7,119 nt of DNA, taken from an uncultured Oscillospiraceae bacterium. Lineage in GTDB: Bacteria > Bacillota > Clostridia > Oscillospirales > Acutalibacteraceae. The position numbers and the translations under genes were made by a program. The notes under the pieces are model-generated. The model worked only from the letters and a program-made list of their open reading frames with translations, had not been told where the DNA came from and did no database searches. The stretch covers positions 1-7,119 of the forward strand of contig URDW01000108.1 in the NCBI GenBank assembly GCA_900546735.1, written 5' to 3'. Numbering within the stretch: position 1 is the first letter of the stretch; every line of letters begins with the position of its first letter. This document shows, one piece after another, positions 1 to 6,438 of the stretch.

Positions 1-55
1 ATTTTTTATCCTGTAATTTATGATGCGCGGTCCAACCGGCTTTTTCGACAGTCTC

Positions 56-91
56 ACGCATTTGCAAAAAGCAAATGCGTTTTTCTTTTTT
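56..91 (+). terminator. Intrinsic terminator, rightward, of a gene left of the window
   Basis: A perfect 10-bp stem (ACGCATTTGC at 56-65, GCAAATGCGT at 71-80) encloses an AAAAA loop and is followed by a T-rich run to 91. The T tract follows the stem only on the + strand, so it terminates rightward transcription from a gene that ends left of the window. On the - strand the stem is followed by GAGACTG, so it is not a good terminator for the leftward lipoprotein gene whose stop is at 100. Bases 1-55 hold no recognisable gene. Confidence 0.85.
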
Positions 92-99
92 ACTTACGC

Positions 100-933
100 T
101 TAAACATTCTTCCACTCGTCGCTGTCATAAGACGGCACGGTGATGCGCGGCCCCAGATAAGACACTTCCAGCTTATACGTCTCTTCATCCGACGTGATGC
201 CGCCGCCAAGCTGTTCCTCCGTATAGATAACGACTGAGGAAAAGCGGTCGTAAGAAAGCTCCAGCGCGGCATATTTTGACCCGGCAAAAACAGACGGTTT
301 GCCGAACTGTTCCTCATGGCGCTGCAAATAACTGTCTTTAACGGCAAAAGAACATTCTACCACATGCCCCTTATGCGTCAGGCCGGCATCCTCCACGGTA
401 AAATCCATGTCGTCTACCGTCAGGTAAGAAAACTCCTGCAGCACAGCCGCCAGGGAAAAAGTGCTTTTAAAAGCTTCGGACTGCACATATTCCTCTACCG
501 AAACGGCCGTCTTCTTTCTGTTCGCCGCCTCGCCCGAGGCGTTGTAGCCGTTTTCAAAAATATAGCCTGCCGCGCTGCCGCCGGCGCTGCTTTCGGAGCG
601 GCCGCCGACCAGATGGTATGTATTTTGACTGTTTTCCGTCCGGCTGATCTCCATTTCCATGTTGACAAATCTGCCGTCGTCCGTGCGCGCCGGTTCATAG
701 TTGTCGTCCAGTTCAGCGTACACATTGCAGGTGGTGTAGCGGCTGGCGTCAGCCGCATTGACGGTCTCTTTCCAATAGTACAGCGGCTCAGCCAGCGAAT
801 TTTCGATTGCCTGCGGGTAAAGGGCGCGCAGCTCCTCCACCGTATAGGCCGTGAGCGAACAGCCGCAGAAAGAAGCGGCAATGACACTGAGCAGCAAAAC
901 CGCCGCCGTGATCTTAACGGTGCACTTCTTCAT
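100..933 (-). CDS. Putative lipoprotein of unknown function, second gene of transporter operon
   Basis: A 277-aa secreted lipoprotein. The start at 933 is chosen because AGGAGG lies 6 nt upstream and the protein then opens with a canonical type II signal peptide: MKK, a hydrophobic stretch (residues about 8-22), and a lipobox FCGC with Cys25 as the probable lipidated residue. A longer reading from 1014 would put a very basic stretch ahead of the signal peptide and is rejected. The mature part is acidic, with no motif I can assign to a family; a Gly/Ser/Ala-rich patch lies near residues 110-125. Its first 20 bp overlap the 3' end of the transporter gene and its RBS sits inside that gene, so translation is probably coupled. 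No leftward terminator is visible after its stop. It probably faces the outside of the membrane, perhaps alongside the transporter, but its role is not known; a substrate-capture or envelope-stress role would be guesswork. Confidence 0.85.
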   Translation of the reverse strand: MKKCTVKITAAVLLLSVIAASFCGCSLTAYTVEELRALYPQAIENSLAEPLYYWKETVNAADASRYTTCNVYAELDDNYEPARTDDGRFVNMEMEISRTENSQNTYHLVGGRSESSAGGSAAGYIFENGYNASGEAANRKKTAVSVEEYVQSEAFKSTFSLAAVLQEFSYLTVDDMDFTVEDAGLTHKGHVVECSFAVKDSYLQRHEEQFGKPSVFAGSKYAALELSYDRFSSVVIYTEEQLGGGITSDEETYKLEVSYLGPRITVPSYDSDEWKNV

Positions 934-3160
934 GGTCATCCTCCTTCTTCCGGCGTCTGTTTTTCTTTTTGCCGTTCGCGCGGCGTTTTTCATTTTCCGC
1001 CTCCTCGCGTGCACGGATCATGTCGCAGGCCTTGTCGTACTGAGATTCACCCCAGGCAACGACTTCGTCGCGCGTTTCGTAGCTGCGCACCAGCTTCTGG
1101 GCCTCGGTATACGGCGTGATGCAGCTGTAGTAACGGTCAAACTGTTTTTCAATGGCGCGCACAGCCTGGTTGCGCGCTTTATGCTCGGCGCCGGTGCCGT
1201 CCGGCATGGCGTACGCCGCCTGCAGCTGCGCCTCGCTGGGCTTTACGATACCGTTCGGGTAATACCGGCGGATACGGCGGCCGGCTCTTAAAATCGCCTT
1301 TGCCCGGCGGATGTCGTACCGGCGCGCCACGCGTTCTTCTTTTGTGCGTTTCGGCAGCGCCCGCGCCTGCTCCAAAACCGTTTTGCTGCAGCGGGCAAGG
1401 CCGTCCGGCCCGCCGGCCAAAAGACGGCGCGCCTCTTCTACCCGGCGCAGCCATTCGGGGGAATCGAACTTGTTGTACTCCTCCATAAAAATGCCGACTT
1501 CGGCCTGGTCAGCCGCAAAGCGCCTGGCCTGGGCATAGGCCTTTTTCGCTTCCGAAAGCGCCGTATCGTCTTTTTCACCGCGCAGGCGGCGCACATTCTC
1601 GCGCATGGCTTTCAGGTCAGGCACGGGGCTTTCGGCCAGCTCCAGCCCGGAACGCACGGCCTCTACGCCGTTTTTGACGATATCGGGATCAAAGCTGCCC
1701 GATTCATAGTCATCAAACAATGCGCGGTAGCGCAGCACGCGGATGATGTTTTGGTGCTTTTCCTTGGAGAGCGAGTAGAAACAAAACGGGATCAGGTTGA
1801 GCACCGCGCCGATCACCGACAGCACGCAAAGCGTGGTAAAGAGCGTGTTGCGCACCATTGGGTCGTAAAGCACGTCGTAATTGGTGGTCAGCCCGAAATA
1901 CTCGTACACATACGGGATCACATAGCCGGTCGCGAGCGAGATGGGCATGGTGATCATGCCGGCCAGGCCAAACACAAAGTCCATGCGGTAGCCGCAGATG
2001 TACTGCTGGTAGTCCTTGACCTCAGAGTGCATGACCTGGTTGTAAACGATGGAGAGGCCGTTGACCAGGCTGTTGAAATACAGCAGCAAAAACATGATCG
2101 CCGGCACACGGTATGTAAAAATCAAAATCAGCAGGAATACAATGTTTAAAACATTGTGCGTGATCAGCAGCTTTTTGTTGCCCATCCACTTCAGCAGGAA
2201 CGGCGTAATGAACATGGCAATGCCGCTGGCCGTACCCATAACGGTATTTAAAATGCCGTACATCGTCATGTCCTGCACGCTGTAAATATAGATCCAGCCG
2301 AACAGCACGCCTGTGGCGCTTTCCAGAAAGCCGATCAGCCCCGAAACCGTGCGCAGCCACCAGTGCTTGTTCTGCAAAATCATCCACGCGCCCTCAAAAA
2401 TGCCGACTTTCTGCACATAGGTAGATGAAGTAACGATACGTTCGCGGCAGCCGATGGCGGTGAAGAAATTCAGCCCAAGGCCGATCAGGGTGACCGGCGC
2501 CAGCACATAGCGGTATGTATTAATGTTTGTGTAGCCGCCCGTCAAATTGGAAAGGATCGGCACAAAAAGGCCGGTCAGTGTGGGCGCGGCCGAATAGATG
2601 ATGGAGTTGATGCTCAGCACCTTGGCGCGCTCCTCGCTGTTCGGCGAGATAACGGTCTGCAGCTCACTGTATGTATCGGTAAACAGCGGCGAGATCATGC
2701 TGACCGCTATGGCAAACACAAACACCCAGACCAGCTTGTCGCGGTAAGACATGGTCTGAAACGGCAAAAACACAAACACGATGGACAGCACAGCCAACGG
2801 AATGCCCATAAACGCAATATACGGGCGGAAACGCCCCCACTTGGTGCGCGTATTGTCTACGATTTTGGCGCGTATGAAATAGAAAAACACATTCAGCACC
2901 GTTTGAATGGTCAGCATGATCTGCAAATGCACCGGCCGAATGCCGATGGTGGAACCCAGCAGGGTGTTGCCGGCATTCAGCGCCAGATACCCCACCAGCA
3001 CCATGGTGAACTGGTTGCCCATACCGCCGAGCCCAAGGCTTACGATCTCGCGGTACGAAACAAAATTGCCCGGTGCGGGCCGTTTCCAGTGCGTGGTCAC
3101 GTCCCTGACTACGCCCGTCACCAGCGAGCCCACGCCGGCAGCTGCTTTTTTCAGGTGCAT
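914..3160 (-). CDS. MFS transporter, GPH (MelB-like) family, with long cytosolic C-terminal extension
   Basis: A 748-aa integral membrane protein. Residues about 36-463 form the transporter core, with roughly a dozen hydrophobic segments. They include the glycoside-pentoside-hexuronide:cation symporter signature DNTRTKWGRFRPY (residues 102-114) in the loop after helix II, which matches MelB's NATRSRWGKFKPW. By hand alignment the two helix-II aspartates that bind the cation in MelB (Asp55, Asp59) are replaced here by Asn90 and Tyr94, while an Asp in helix IV (residue 162) seems kept. Family members are usually 450-500 aa. The remaining ~280 residues are soluble, helical-looking, charged, rich in Arg/Lys/Glu/Ala, and end in a very basic stretch (KKKNRRRKKEDD). 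The ATG at 3160 is preferred because AAAAGGGG lies 8 nt upstream; an in-frame GTG at 3166 has only 2 nt of spacing. The gene is first in an operon with the lipoprotein, which it overlaps by 20 bp. The substrate is unknown; sugars or glycosides are typical of the family, but this branch may differ. Confidence 0.88.
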   Translation of the reverse strand: MHLKKAAAGVGSLVTGVVRDVTTHWKRPAPGNFVSYREIVSLGLGGMGNQFTMVLVGYLALNAGNTLLGSTIGIRPVHLQIMLTIQTVLNVFFYFIRAKIVDNTRTKWGRFRPYIAFMGIPLAVLSIVFVFLPFQTMSYRDKLVWVFVFAIAVSMISPLFTDTYSELQTVISPNSEERAKVLSINSIIYSAAPTLTGLFVPILSNLTGGYTNINTYRYVLAPVTLIGLGLNFFTAIGCRERIVTSSTYVQKVGIFEGAWMILQNKHWWLRTVSGLIGFLESATGVLFGWIYIYSVQDMTMYGILNTVMGTASGIAMFITPFLLKWMGNKKLLITHNVLNIVFLLILIFTYRVPAIMFLLLYFNSLVNGLSIVYNQVMHSEVKDYQQYICGYRMDFVFGLAGMITMPISLATGYVIPYVYEYFGLTTNYDVLYDPMVRNTLFTTLCVLSVIGAVLNLIPFCFYSLSKEKHQNIIRVLRYRALFDDYESGSFDPDIVKNGVEAVRSGLELAESPVPDLKAMRENVRRLRGEKDDTALSEAKKAYAQARRFAADQAEVGIFMEEYNKFDSPEWLRRVEEARRLLAGGPDGLARCSKTVLEQARALPKRTKEERVARRYDIRRAKAILRAGRRIRRYYPNGIVKPSEAQLQAAYAMPDGTGAEHKARNQAVRAIEKQFDRYYSCITPYTEAQKLVRSYETRDEVVAWGESQYDKACDMIRAREEAENEKRRANGKKKNRRRKKEDDHEEVHR

Positions 3161-3204
3161 AGACACATCCCCTTTTCATAAAACATCAAAAATATCTCCA
3201 TTTC

Positions 3205-3233
3205 ATCATAAGACAATGTATACAAAAAATCAA
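3205..3233 (-). promoter_or_regulatory. Sigma-A-type promoter of the transporter-lipoprotein operon
   Basis: On the - strand, TTGATT (complement of 3228-3233) is separated by exactly 17 nt from TATGAT (complement of 3205-3210). Transcription would start near 3198 and give a ~37-nt leader to the ATG at 3160. Confidence 0.7.
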
Positions 3234-3262
3234 GGGAATATTCATTGGATTTTGGTGCATTT

Positions 3263-3292
3263 TTAACATTTTGGCATAGTGTCCACTATAAT
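3263..3292 (+). promoter_or_regulatory. Candidate rightward promoter overlapped by a 14-bp palindrome (possible operator)
   Basis: TTAACA (3263-3268) and a perfect TATAAT (3287-3292) are 18 nt apart on the + strand. A perfect inverted repeat, ATAGTG-TC-CACTAT (3276-3289), covers the spacer and runs into the -10. No rightward gene follows: the downstream reading frame is antisense to the SDR gene. It could be an operator for the leftward transporter operon, whose -35 lies about 43 bp away, an antisense promoter, or a relic. No protein assignment can be made. Confidence 0.4.
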
Positions 3293-3296
3293 GGAT

Positions 3297-3335
3297 AAAA
3301 GAAAAAGCCAAATGTCTGCAATGCAGACATTTGGC
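3297..3335 (-). terminator. Intrinsic terminator of the SDR gene
   Basis: A perfect 13-bp stem (GCCAAATGTCTGC at 3307-3319, GCAGACATTTGGC at 3323-3335) has a 3-nt loop. Read on the - strand it is followed by TTTTTCTTTT (complement of 3297-3306). It lies 35 bp past the SDR stop and separates that gene from the transporter operon. Confidence 0.92.
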
Positions 3336-3370
3336 CGGATCCAACGATTTTCTTTTTTAAGCTGTGAAAC

Positions 3371-4195
3371 TCAGTCTTTAAAAACGCCGTCAAACAAATC
3401 GAGTTTTGCCATGCGCATCACGTTTGAGAACAGGCGCGGGCCGTTTACCGGCAGCAGACGGCTGAACACATCCATAAAAAACGCATCCTTACCGTGCACC
3501 TGCAGCGCCTTATGGTGCGCAATGCCGCGTACGATCATGTCGACCATTTTGTCGCAGTCGGTGGAGATCATGTTCATGGCCTTTTCGCCCTTGTCGCCGG
3601 TTTCGCCCTGGTTGCGGAAAATGTCGGTCTTCGTAAAGCCCGGGCAGACACAGGCAATGTACATTTTGCCCCGGTATTCCTCGCGCATAGCCTCGGTCAG
3701 GCTCTTGAGCGCCGACTTGGAAGCGCTGTAGGCCGAGGTGCCGGCCAGCGCCATCAGCGCAGCGGAAGAATCCACATTGATGATAGCCGGCGTATCGCTT
3801 TCCATCAGCTGGTCAAACAGGATCTTGGAACCGTAGACCGCGGAATAGAAATTGATGTTCATAACATTTTCAATGTCTTCAATGGTGTAACGGTCAAAGC
3901 GCTTAAACTTCGGCAAAATGCCGGCGTTGTTGATAAGCACATCGATTTTGGTGCCGTTTTCCTTAAGCTCGGCGGCAAACTTTTCCCAATTTTCACGAAC
4001 CGAAACGTCAAAAAGACGGTACGAAAATTTGCCGGCATAAAAGTCCAGTTCCTCGACAAATTTCTTCATTTTCTGTTCGCTTCTGGCAATGCCGATCACG
4101 TTGCAGCCGTAATCCACGATCAGCCTTTGGGCAATGCCCTTGCCCATGCCGCTTGAAGCGCCGGTGATCACTACGGTTTTTCCCTGCATCCACAT
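3371..4195 (-). CDS. Short-chain dehydrogenase/reductase (SDR) family oxidoreductase
   Basis: A 274-aa classical SDR, expected to be a cytosolic NAD(P)(H)-dependent oxidoreductase with a Rossmann fold. Visible motifs in order: cofactor-binding TGASSGMG (residues 11-18), NNAG (89-92), the catalytic serine region VDSSAA (Ser143/144), the YSASK active-site motif (Tyr156, Lys160), and the CPGFTKT segment after it (184-190). An Arg in IARSE (residue 38), just after beta-2, hints at NADP(H) preference, but this is inference. Length is normal for the family. The start at 4195 places the glycine motif at the usual distance; the only RBS-like stretch is GGGGGT about 10 nt upstream, so initiation may be modest, and Met3 (4189) is an alternative. 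An in-frame TTG reading from 4279 lies in the leader and is rejected. The gene has its own promoter and terminator and looks monocistronic. The substrate cannot be inferred. Confidence 0.93.
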   Translation of the reverse strand: MWMQGKTVVITGASSGMGKGIAQRLIVDYGCNVIGIARSEQKMKKFVEELDFYAGKFSYRLFDVSVRENWEKFAAELKENGTKIDVLINNAGILPKFKRFDRYTIEDIENVMNINFYSAVYGSKILFDQLMESDTPAIINVDSSAALMALAGTSAYSASKSALKSLTEAMREEYRGKMYIACVCPGFTKTDIFRNQGETGDKGEKAMNMISTDCDKMVDMIVRGIAHHKALQVHGKDAFFMDVFSRLLPVNGPRLFSNVMRMAKLDLFDGVFKD

Positions 4196-4238
4196 AAAAT
4201 AATAACCCCCATGGTCTATAGTATTTCCGGCGTGCGCT

Positions 4239-4252
4239 GCGCCTAAAGGCGC
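4239..4252 (-). other. Small GC hairpin in the SDR leader
   Basis: GCGCC-TAAA-GGCGC forms a perfect 5-bp stem with a 4-nt loop, within a GC-rich block (about 4228-4257) of an otherwise AT-rich ~95-nt leader between the SDR promoter and start codon. It has no T tract, so it is not a terminator. I do not recognise a riboswitch. Confidence 0.4.
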
Positions 4253-4297
4253 CCGGCCACAGACCCTTGCCTGAGCCAATTACCGGTTAACTATATC

Positions 4298-4326
4298 ATT
4301 ATACAATATGCCGCAGAAAATTACAA
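4298..4326 (-). promoter_or_regulatory. Sigma-A-type promoter of the SDR gene
   Basis: On the - strand, TTGTAA (complement of 4321-4326) is separated by 17 nt from a perfect TATAAT (complement of 4298-4303). Transcription would start near 4291, leaving a ~95-nt leader. The promoter lies about 80 bp beyond the stop of the upstream metallo-hydrolase gene. No terminator is visible in between, so read-through from that gene is possible. Confidence 0.78.
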
Positions 4327-4405
4327 CATGTTTACAAATCTTTTACACCTCGGCATATTTTTTCAACCACAGTACATTACACGAAACAGGTTCAGAAGCG
4401 CCGCT

Positions 4406-5542
4406 CTATTCGCCTGCGCAGGCGCTGTGCGCACGGTAGCCTGCGGCCTTCGCTTCGGCCGCAGAGGCAAAGTAAACGCGGTTTTCTTCGTTCGGCAGCG
4501 AGCCGCAGTCCGGGGCGTGGTACACTTTGGAATTCTTATTGCCGATGATCTGCTCTTCTCCGGCCGGCACGGCAGCCGCCGGTGTTTCGGACGTCGTACT
4601 TTTTTCGGTGCGCTGTGCTTCACCGCTGTGGCGGCCGGCTGAACTGTCTGTATCCGTATCGGAAAAATCGAACGAAAGCGTGCCCTGCGCATCGACCGTT
4701 GCCAAAACAGAACCGGACTCGTCGGTGCGGTAGACCGTGGCGCCCGTGTCGCGAAAACGCGACATGGCATCGCTGCCCGGCAGGTTGTAGCTGTTGCCGG
4801 CGCCCACGCTGATGACCACAAAGCTCGGCATTACCTCACGCAAAAACACATAGGTAGACGAAGCGTTGCTGCCGTGGTGCCCGGCCTTGAGCACATCGGC
4901 CTGCAGATCGTAGCCGGCGGCAAGGATCTCTTTTTCTTCCACGCCCTCTGCATCACCGGTAAATAAAAACGACTTGCCGTTATAGGTCAGGCGCAGCACG
5001 ATGCTGGTGTTGTTCAGGTCGTCAGCTTCATCAGAGATGGGGCCGACCACCTGCACCTGCGCACCGCCCAGTGTAAAAGTATCGCCTGCCTGTGCCGCAT
5101 CATACGGTACATTCTGCGCTTCCAGCGCCGCGATCAGGTCTTCCCCGTAAGAGGAATCGTAGCCATCCGTAGAAAGCAGCGCCTTTTCGACCGGGACCGC
5201 CTCGACCACATCCGGCAGGCCGCCCAGATGATCCTCATGCGCATGCGTGTTGACGAGCAGATCGATTGCATCTACACCGAGCGACTGCAGATAGCCGGCC
5301 ACCAGCGTGCCGTCGCCGCGGTTGCCGCCGTCGATCAGCATTGTCTCGCCGCCGCACTGAACGAGTATGCAGTCGGCCTGGCCGACATCGATAAAGCGCA
5401 CATACAAAACAGACCGGTCGTAGTTTGACGCCGGTTCTTCCGTATCATTTTGCGCCGTTTGCGCGGCAAAGCCGCAGGCCGAAAAAGTGAAAATTATCGG
5501 CAATATTATTAAAATACAGGCAAAATTTTTAAAGATTTTCAT
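4406..5542 (-). CDS. ComEC/Rec2-like MBL-fold metallo-hydrolase lipoprotein with C-terminal Ada-type zinc module
   Basis: A 378-aa extracytoplasmic lipoprotein. The N-terminus (MKIFKNF, hydrophobic stretch, FSAC) gives a lipobox with Cys23. Residues about 46-290 form a metallo-beta-lactamase fold: THAHEDH metal motif (His100, His102, Asp104, His105), Asp197 in FTGDAEG, and GHHGS (222-225), the pattern of the ComEC/Rec2 C-terminal hydrolase domain and its stand-alone relatives. A Ser/Thr/Glu-rich linker (about 295-330) leads to a short module, GNKNSKVYH..C...NRVYF...GYRAHSAC (334-375), which resembles the Ada metal-binding domain. No ComEC membrane channel is present, so this is not the DNA-uptake channel itself; a secreted nuclease or phosphodiesterase role is the likely reading, the substrate unknown. 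The start at 5542 is preferred because it gives the signal peptide and has GGAGG about 12 nt upstream. A reading from 5785 would run antisense through the TetR gene. It is divergent from that regulator; I could not find a convincing promoter in the 115-bp gap, nor a terminator after the stop. Confidence 0.9.
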   Translation of the reverse strand: MKIFKNFACILIILPIIFTFSACGFAAQTAQNDTEEPASNYDRSVLYVRFIDVGQADCILVQCGGETMLIDGGNRGDGTLVAGYLQSLGVDAIDLLVNTHAHEDHLGGLPDVVEAVPVEKALLSTDGYDSSYGEDLIAALEAQNVPYDAAQAGDTFTLGGAQVQVVGPISDEADDLNNTSIVLRLTYNGKSFLFTGDAEGVEEKEILAAGYDLQADVLKAGHHGSNASSTYVFLREVMPSFVVISVGAGNSYNLPGSDAMSRFRDTGATVYRTDESGSVLATVDAQGTLSFDFSDTDTDSSAGRHSGEAQRTEKSTTSETPAAAVPAGEEQIIGNKNSKVYHAPDCGSLPNEENRVYFASAAEAKAAGYRAHSACAGE

Positions 5543-5578
5543 ATTTTTATTTTTCCTCCGCTTTTCTGGAAATGGGGC

Positions 5579-5607
5579 TTGAAAAAAATAGACCGCCATG
5601 CTATAAT
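5579..5607 (+). promoter_or_regulatory. Promoter of the TetR-family gene
   Basis: TTGAAA (5579-5584), 17-nt spacer, TATAAT (5602-5607), with a TGC just ahead of the -10 (extended -10). Transcription would start near 5614, about 44 nt before the ATG. Confidence 0.82.
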
Positions 5608-5622
5608 ATTTGCGTGTTGAAC

Positions 5623-5636
5623 GGTGCGGCGGCACC
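5623..5636. promoter_or_regulatory. Palindrome in the TetR leader, possible operator or RBS-proximal hairpin
   Basis: GGTGC-GGCG-GCACC is a perfect 5-bp inverted repeat with a 4-nt centre. It lies between the transcription start and the RBS of the TetR gene and in the gap shared with the divergent metallo-hydrolase. Such a position fits autoregulation, but the arm is short and this is inference. Confidence 0.35.
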
Positions 5637-5657
5637 ATAATGTAAAGGAGAAAGAGT

Positions 5658-6185
5658 ATGGACCGTAGAATCAAAAAAACAAAAACGGCCGTCATGAACG
5701 CTGTTTTTGACCTGCTGATGGAAAAAGATTCTGAAAAAGTGACCGTGCTGGAGATTTGCCAAAAAGCCGACATCAACAAAAGCACTTTCTACCTGCATTA
5801 CAAAAATGCACAGGACTGTTTTCAGCAGTGCATCGGCGCACTGATGGACCAGCTGCTGAGCTACTGCTCCGATTTGAACTATGACCAGATTCGCAATGAC
5901 CCCACCATTTATATTCAAAAGCTGCTGAACGAGGTGGAACTTTCAAAGCCCGTACTCGAAAAGTTTAAAGCCAGCAAATTTTCCGGTTCCATGCTGAAGT
6001 GGGTCAAAAACGAGCTTGTAAAAAATATTGCTGCCAATAACGGCTTTACCCTGCAGGAAAATTACCGGGAATACCTGACCATCACCTTTTTTGTGGGCGG
6101 TTTTGTGGACACGATCCTGGAAGCACTGGCGGACTACGACCGCGACATACTGGAAACCGTGCTGTGCCGCTCCATAAAACGCTAA
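5658..6185 (+). CDS. TetR/AcrR-family transcriptional regulator
   Basis: A 175-aa DNA-binding regulator. The N-terminal TetR domain begins MDRRIKKTK and continues through helix 1 (residues 8-21) to the helix-turn-helix at about 28-48 (VTVLEICQKADINKSTFYLHY), with the typical STFYLHYKN recognition-helix ending. The C-terminal ~120 residues form the divergent ligand-binding and dimerisation part; FFVGGFVDTILEAL (144-157) looks like the late helix of the TetR C-terminal domain seen in DhaS-like Firmicutes regulators. The start is firm: AAAGGAG (5644-5650) lies 7 nt before the ATG. It has its own promoter and terminator. The divergently transcribed metallo-hydrolase is the most likely neighbour target, together with itself; the ligand is unknown. 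Confidence 0.93.
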   Translation: MDRRIKKTKTAVMNAVFDLLMEKDSEKVTVLEICQKADINKSTFYLHYKNAQDCFQQCIGALMDQLLSYCSDLNYDQIRNDPTIYIQKLLNEVELSKPVLEKFKASKFSGSMLKWVKNELVKNIAANNGFTLQENYREYLTITFFVGGFVDTILEALADYDRDILETVLCRSIKR

Positions 6186-6195
6186 AACCAAATAC

Positions 6196-6224
6196 AAAAG
6201 CGCCGTTTCATACGGTGCTTTTTT
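6196..6224 (+). terminator. Intrinsic terminator of the TetR gene
   Basis: AAGCGCCGT (6198-6206) and ACGGTGCTT (6212-6220) form a 9-bp stem with one G-T pair and a TTCAT loop, followed by T6 (6219-6224). It begins about 12 bp after the stop codon. Confidence 0.9.
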
Positions 6225-6277
6225 CATGCCCGGCCGCACAGGGCCGTGCCGAAACATGCGCGGCTGCGCGCCGTGTC

Positions 6278-6306
6278 TTGACAAAAACGCGCATTTATAT
6301 TAAAAT
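6278..6306 (+). promoter_or_regulatory. Promoter of tRNA-Pro
   Basis: A perfect TTGACA (6278-6283), 17-nt spacer, and TAAAAT (6301-6306). The expected start near 6313 leaves a ~9-nt 5' leader before the mature tRNA. The 50 bp upstream are GC-rich with several short inverted repeats and no gene. Confidence 0.9.
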
Positions 6307-6321
6307 AGTTTCACTTTATAA

Positions 6322-6399
6322 CGAGGTGTAGCGAAGTTTGGCTATCGCACCTGCTTTGGGAGCAGGGGATCGCAGGTTCAAATCCTGTCACCTCGACCA
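6322..6399 (+). tRNA. tRNA-Pro (anticodon UGG), CCA encoded
   Basis: A full cloverleaf can be drawn. The acceptor stem is CGAGGTG (6322-6328) with CACCTCG (6389-6395). The D stem is GCGA (6331-6334) with TCGC (6345-6348). The anticodon stem is CCTGC (6350-6354) with GCAGG (6362-6366), around loop TTTGGGA, giving anticodon TGG at 6357-6359. The variable loop is GGATC. The T stem is GCAGG (6372-6376) with CCTGT (6384-6388; one G-T pair), with loop TTCAAAT. Discriminator A6396 is followed by an encoded CCA (6397-6399). Anticodon UGG decodes CCN proline codons. It is transcribed alone from the promoter at 6278-6306 and closed by the terminator right after it. Confidence 0.97.
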
Positions 6400-6400
6400 C

Positions 6401-6438
6401 GTCGGCGCAAGTTCCGTATCGCTTGCGCCGGCTTTTTT
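6401..6438 (+). terminator. Intrinsic terminator of tRNA-Pro
   Basis: An 11-bp stem (6401-6411 with 6422-6432, one G-T pair, GGCGCAAG opposite CTTGCGCC at its core) has a 10-nt loop and is followed by T6 (6433-6438). It starts 2 nt after the tRNA's CCA end. Part of it (from 6407) belongs to the tandem repeat. Confidence 0.92.

Noticed and set aside
316..1119. Rightward 267-aa frame opposite the lipoprotein and transporter tail
   Set aside because: It is antisense to two well-supported genes, Arg/Ala-biased as expected of a mirror frame, and has no RBS.
3279..3731. Rightward 150-aa frame downstream of the palindromic promoter
   Set aside because: Apart from its start it is antisense to the SDR coding region, has no RBS, and passes through the SDR terminator hairpin.
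4196..4279. 28-residue N-terminal extension of the SDR
   Set aside because: It would start at TTG with no RBS, only about 12 nt after the predicted transcription start, and would push the TGASSGMG motif away from the usual N-terminal position.
4363..4821. Leftward 152-aa frame within the metallo-hydrolase gene
   Set aside because: It is an off-frame shadow of the Ada-module and linker coding region, with no start signal and biased composition.
5543..5785. 81-residue N-terminal extension of the metallo-hydrolase
   Set aside because: It would overlap the TetR gene and its promoter on the opposite strand and bury the lipoprotein signal peptide inside the protein.
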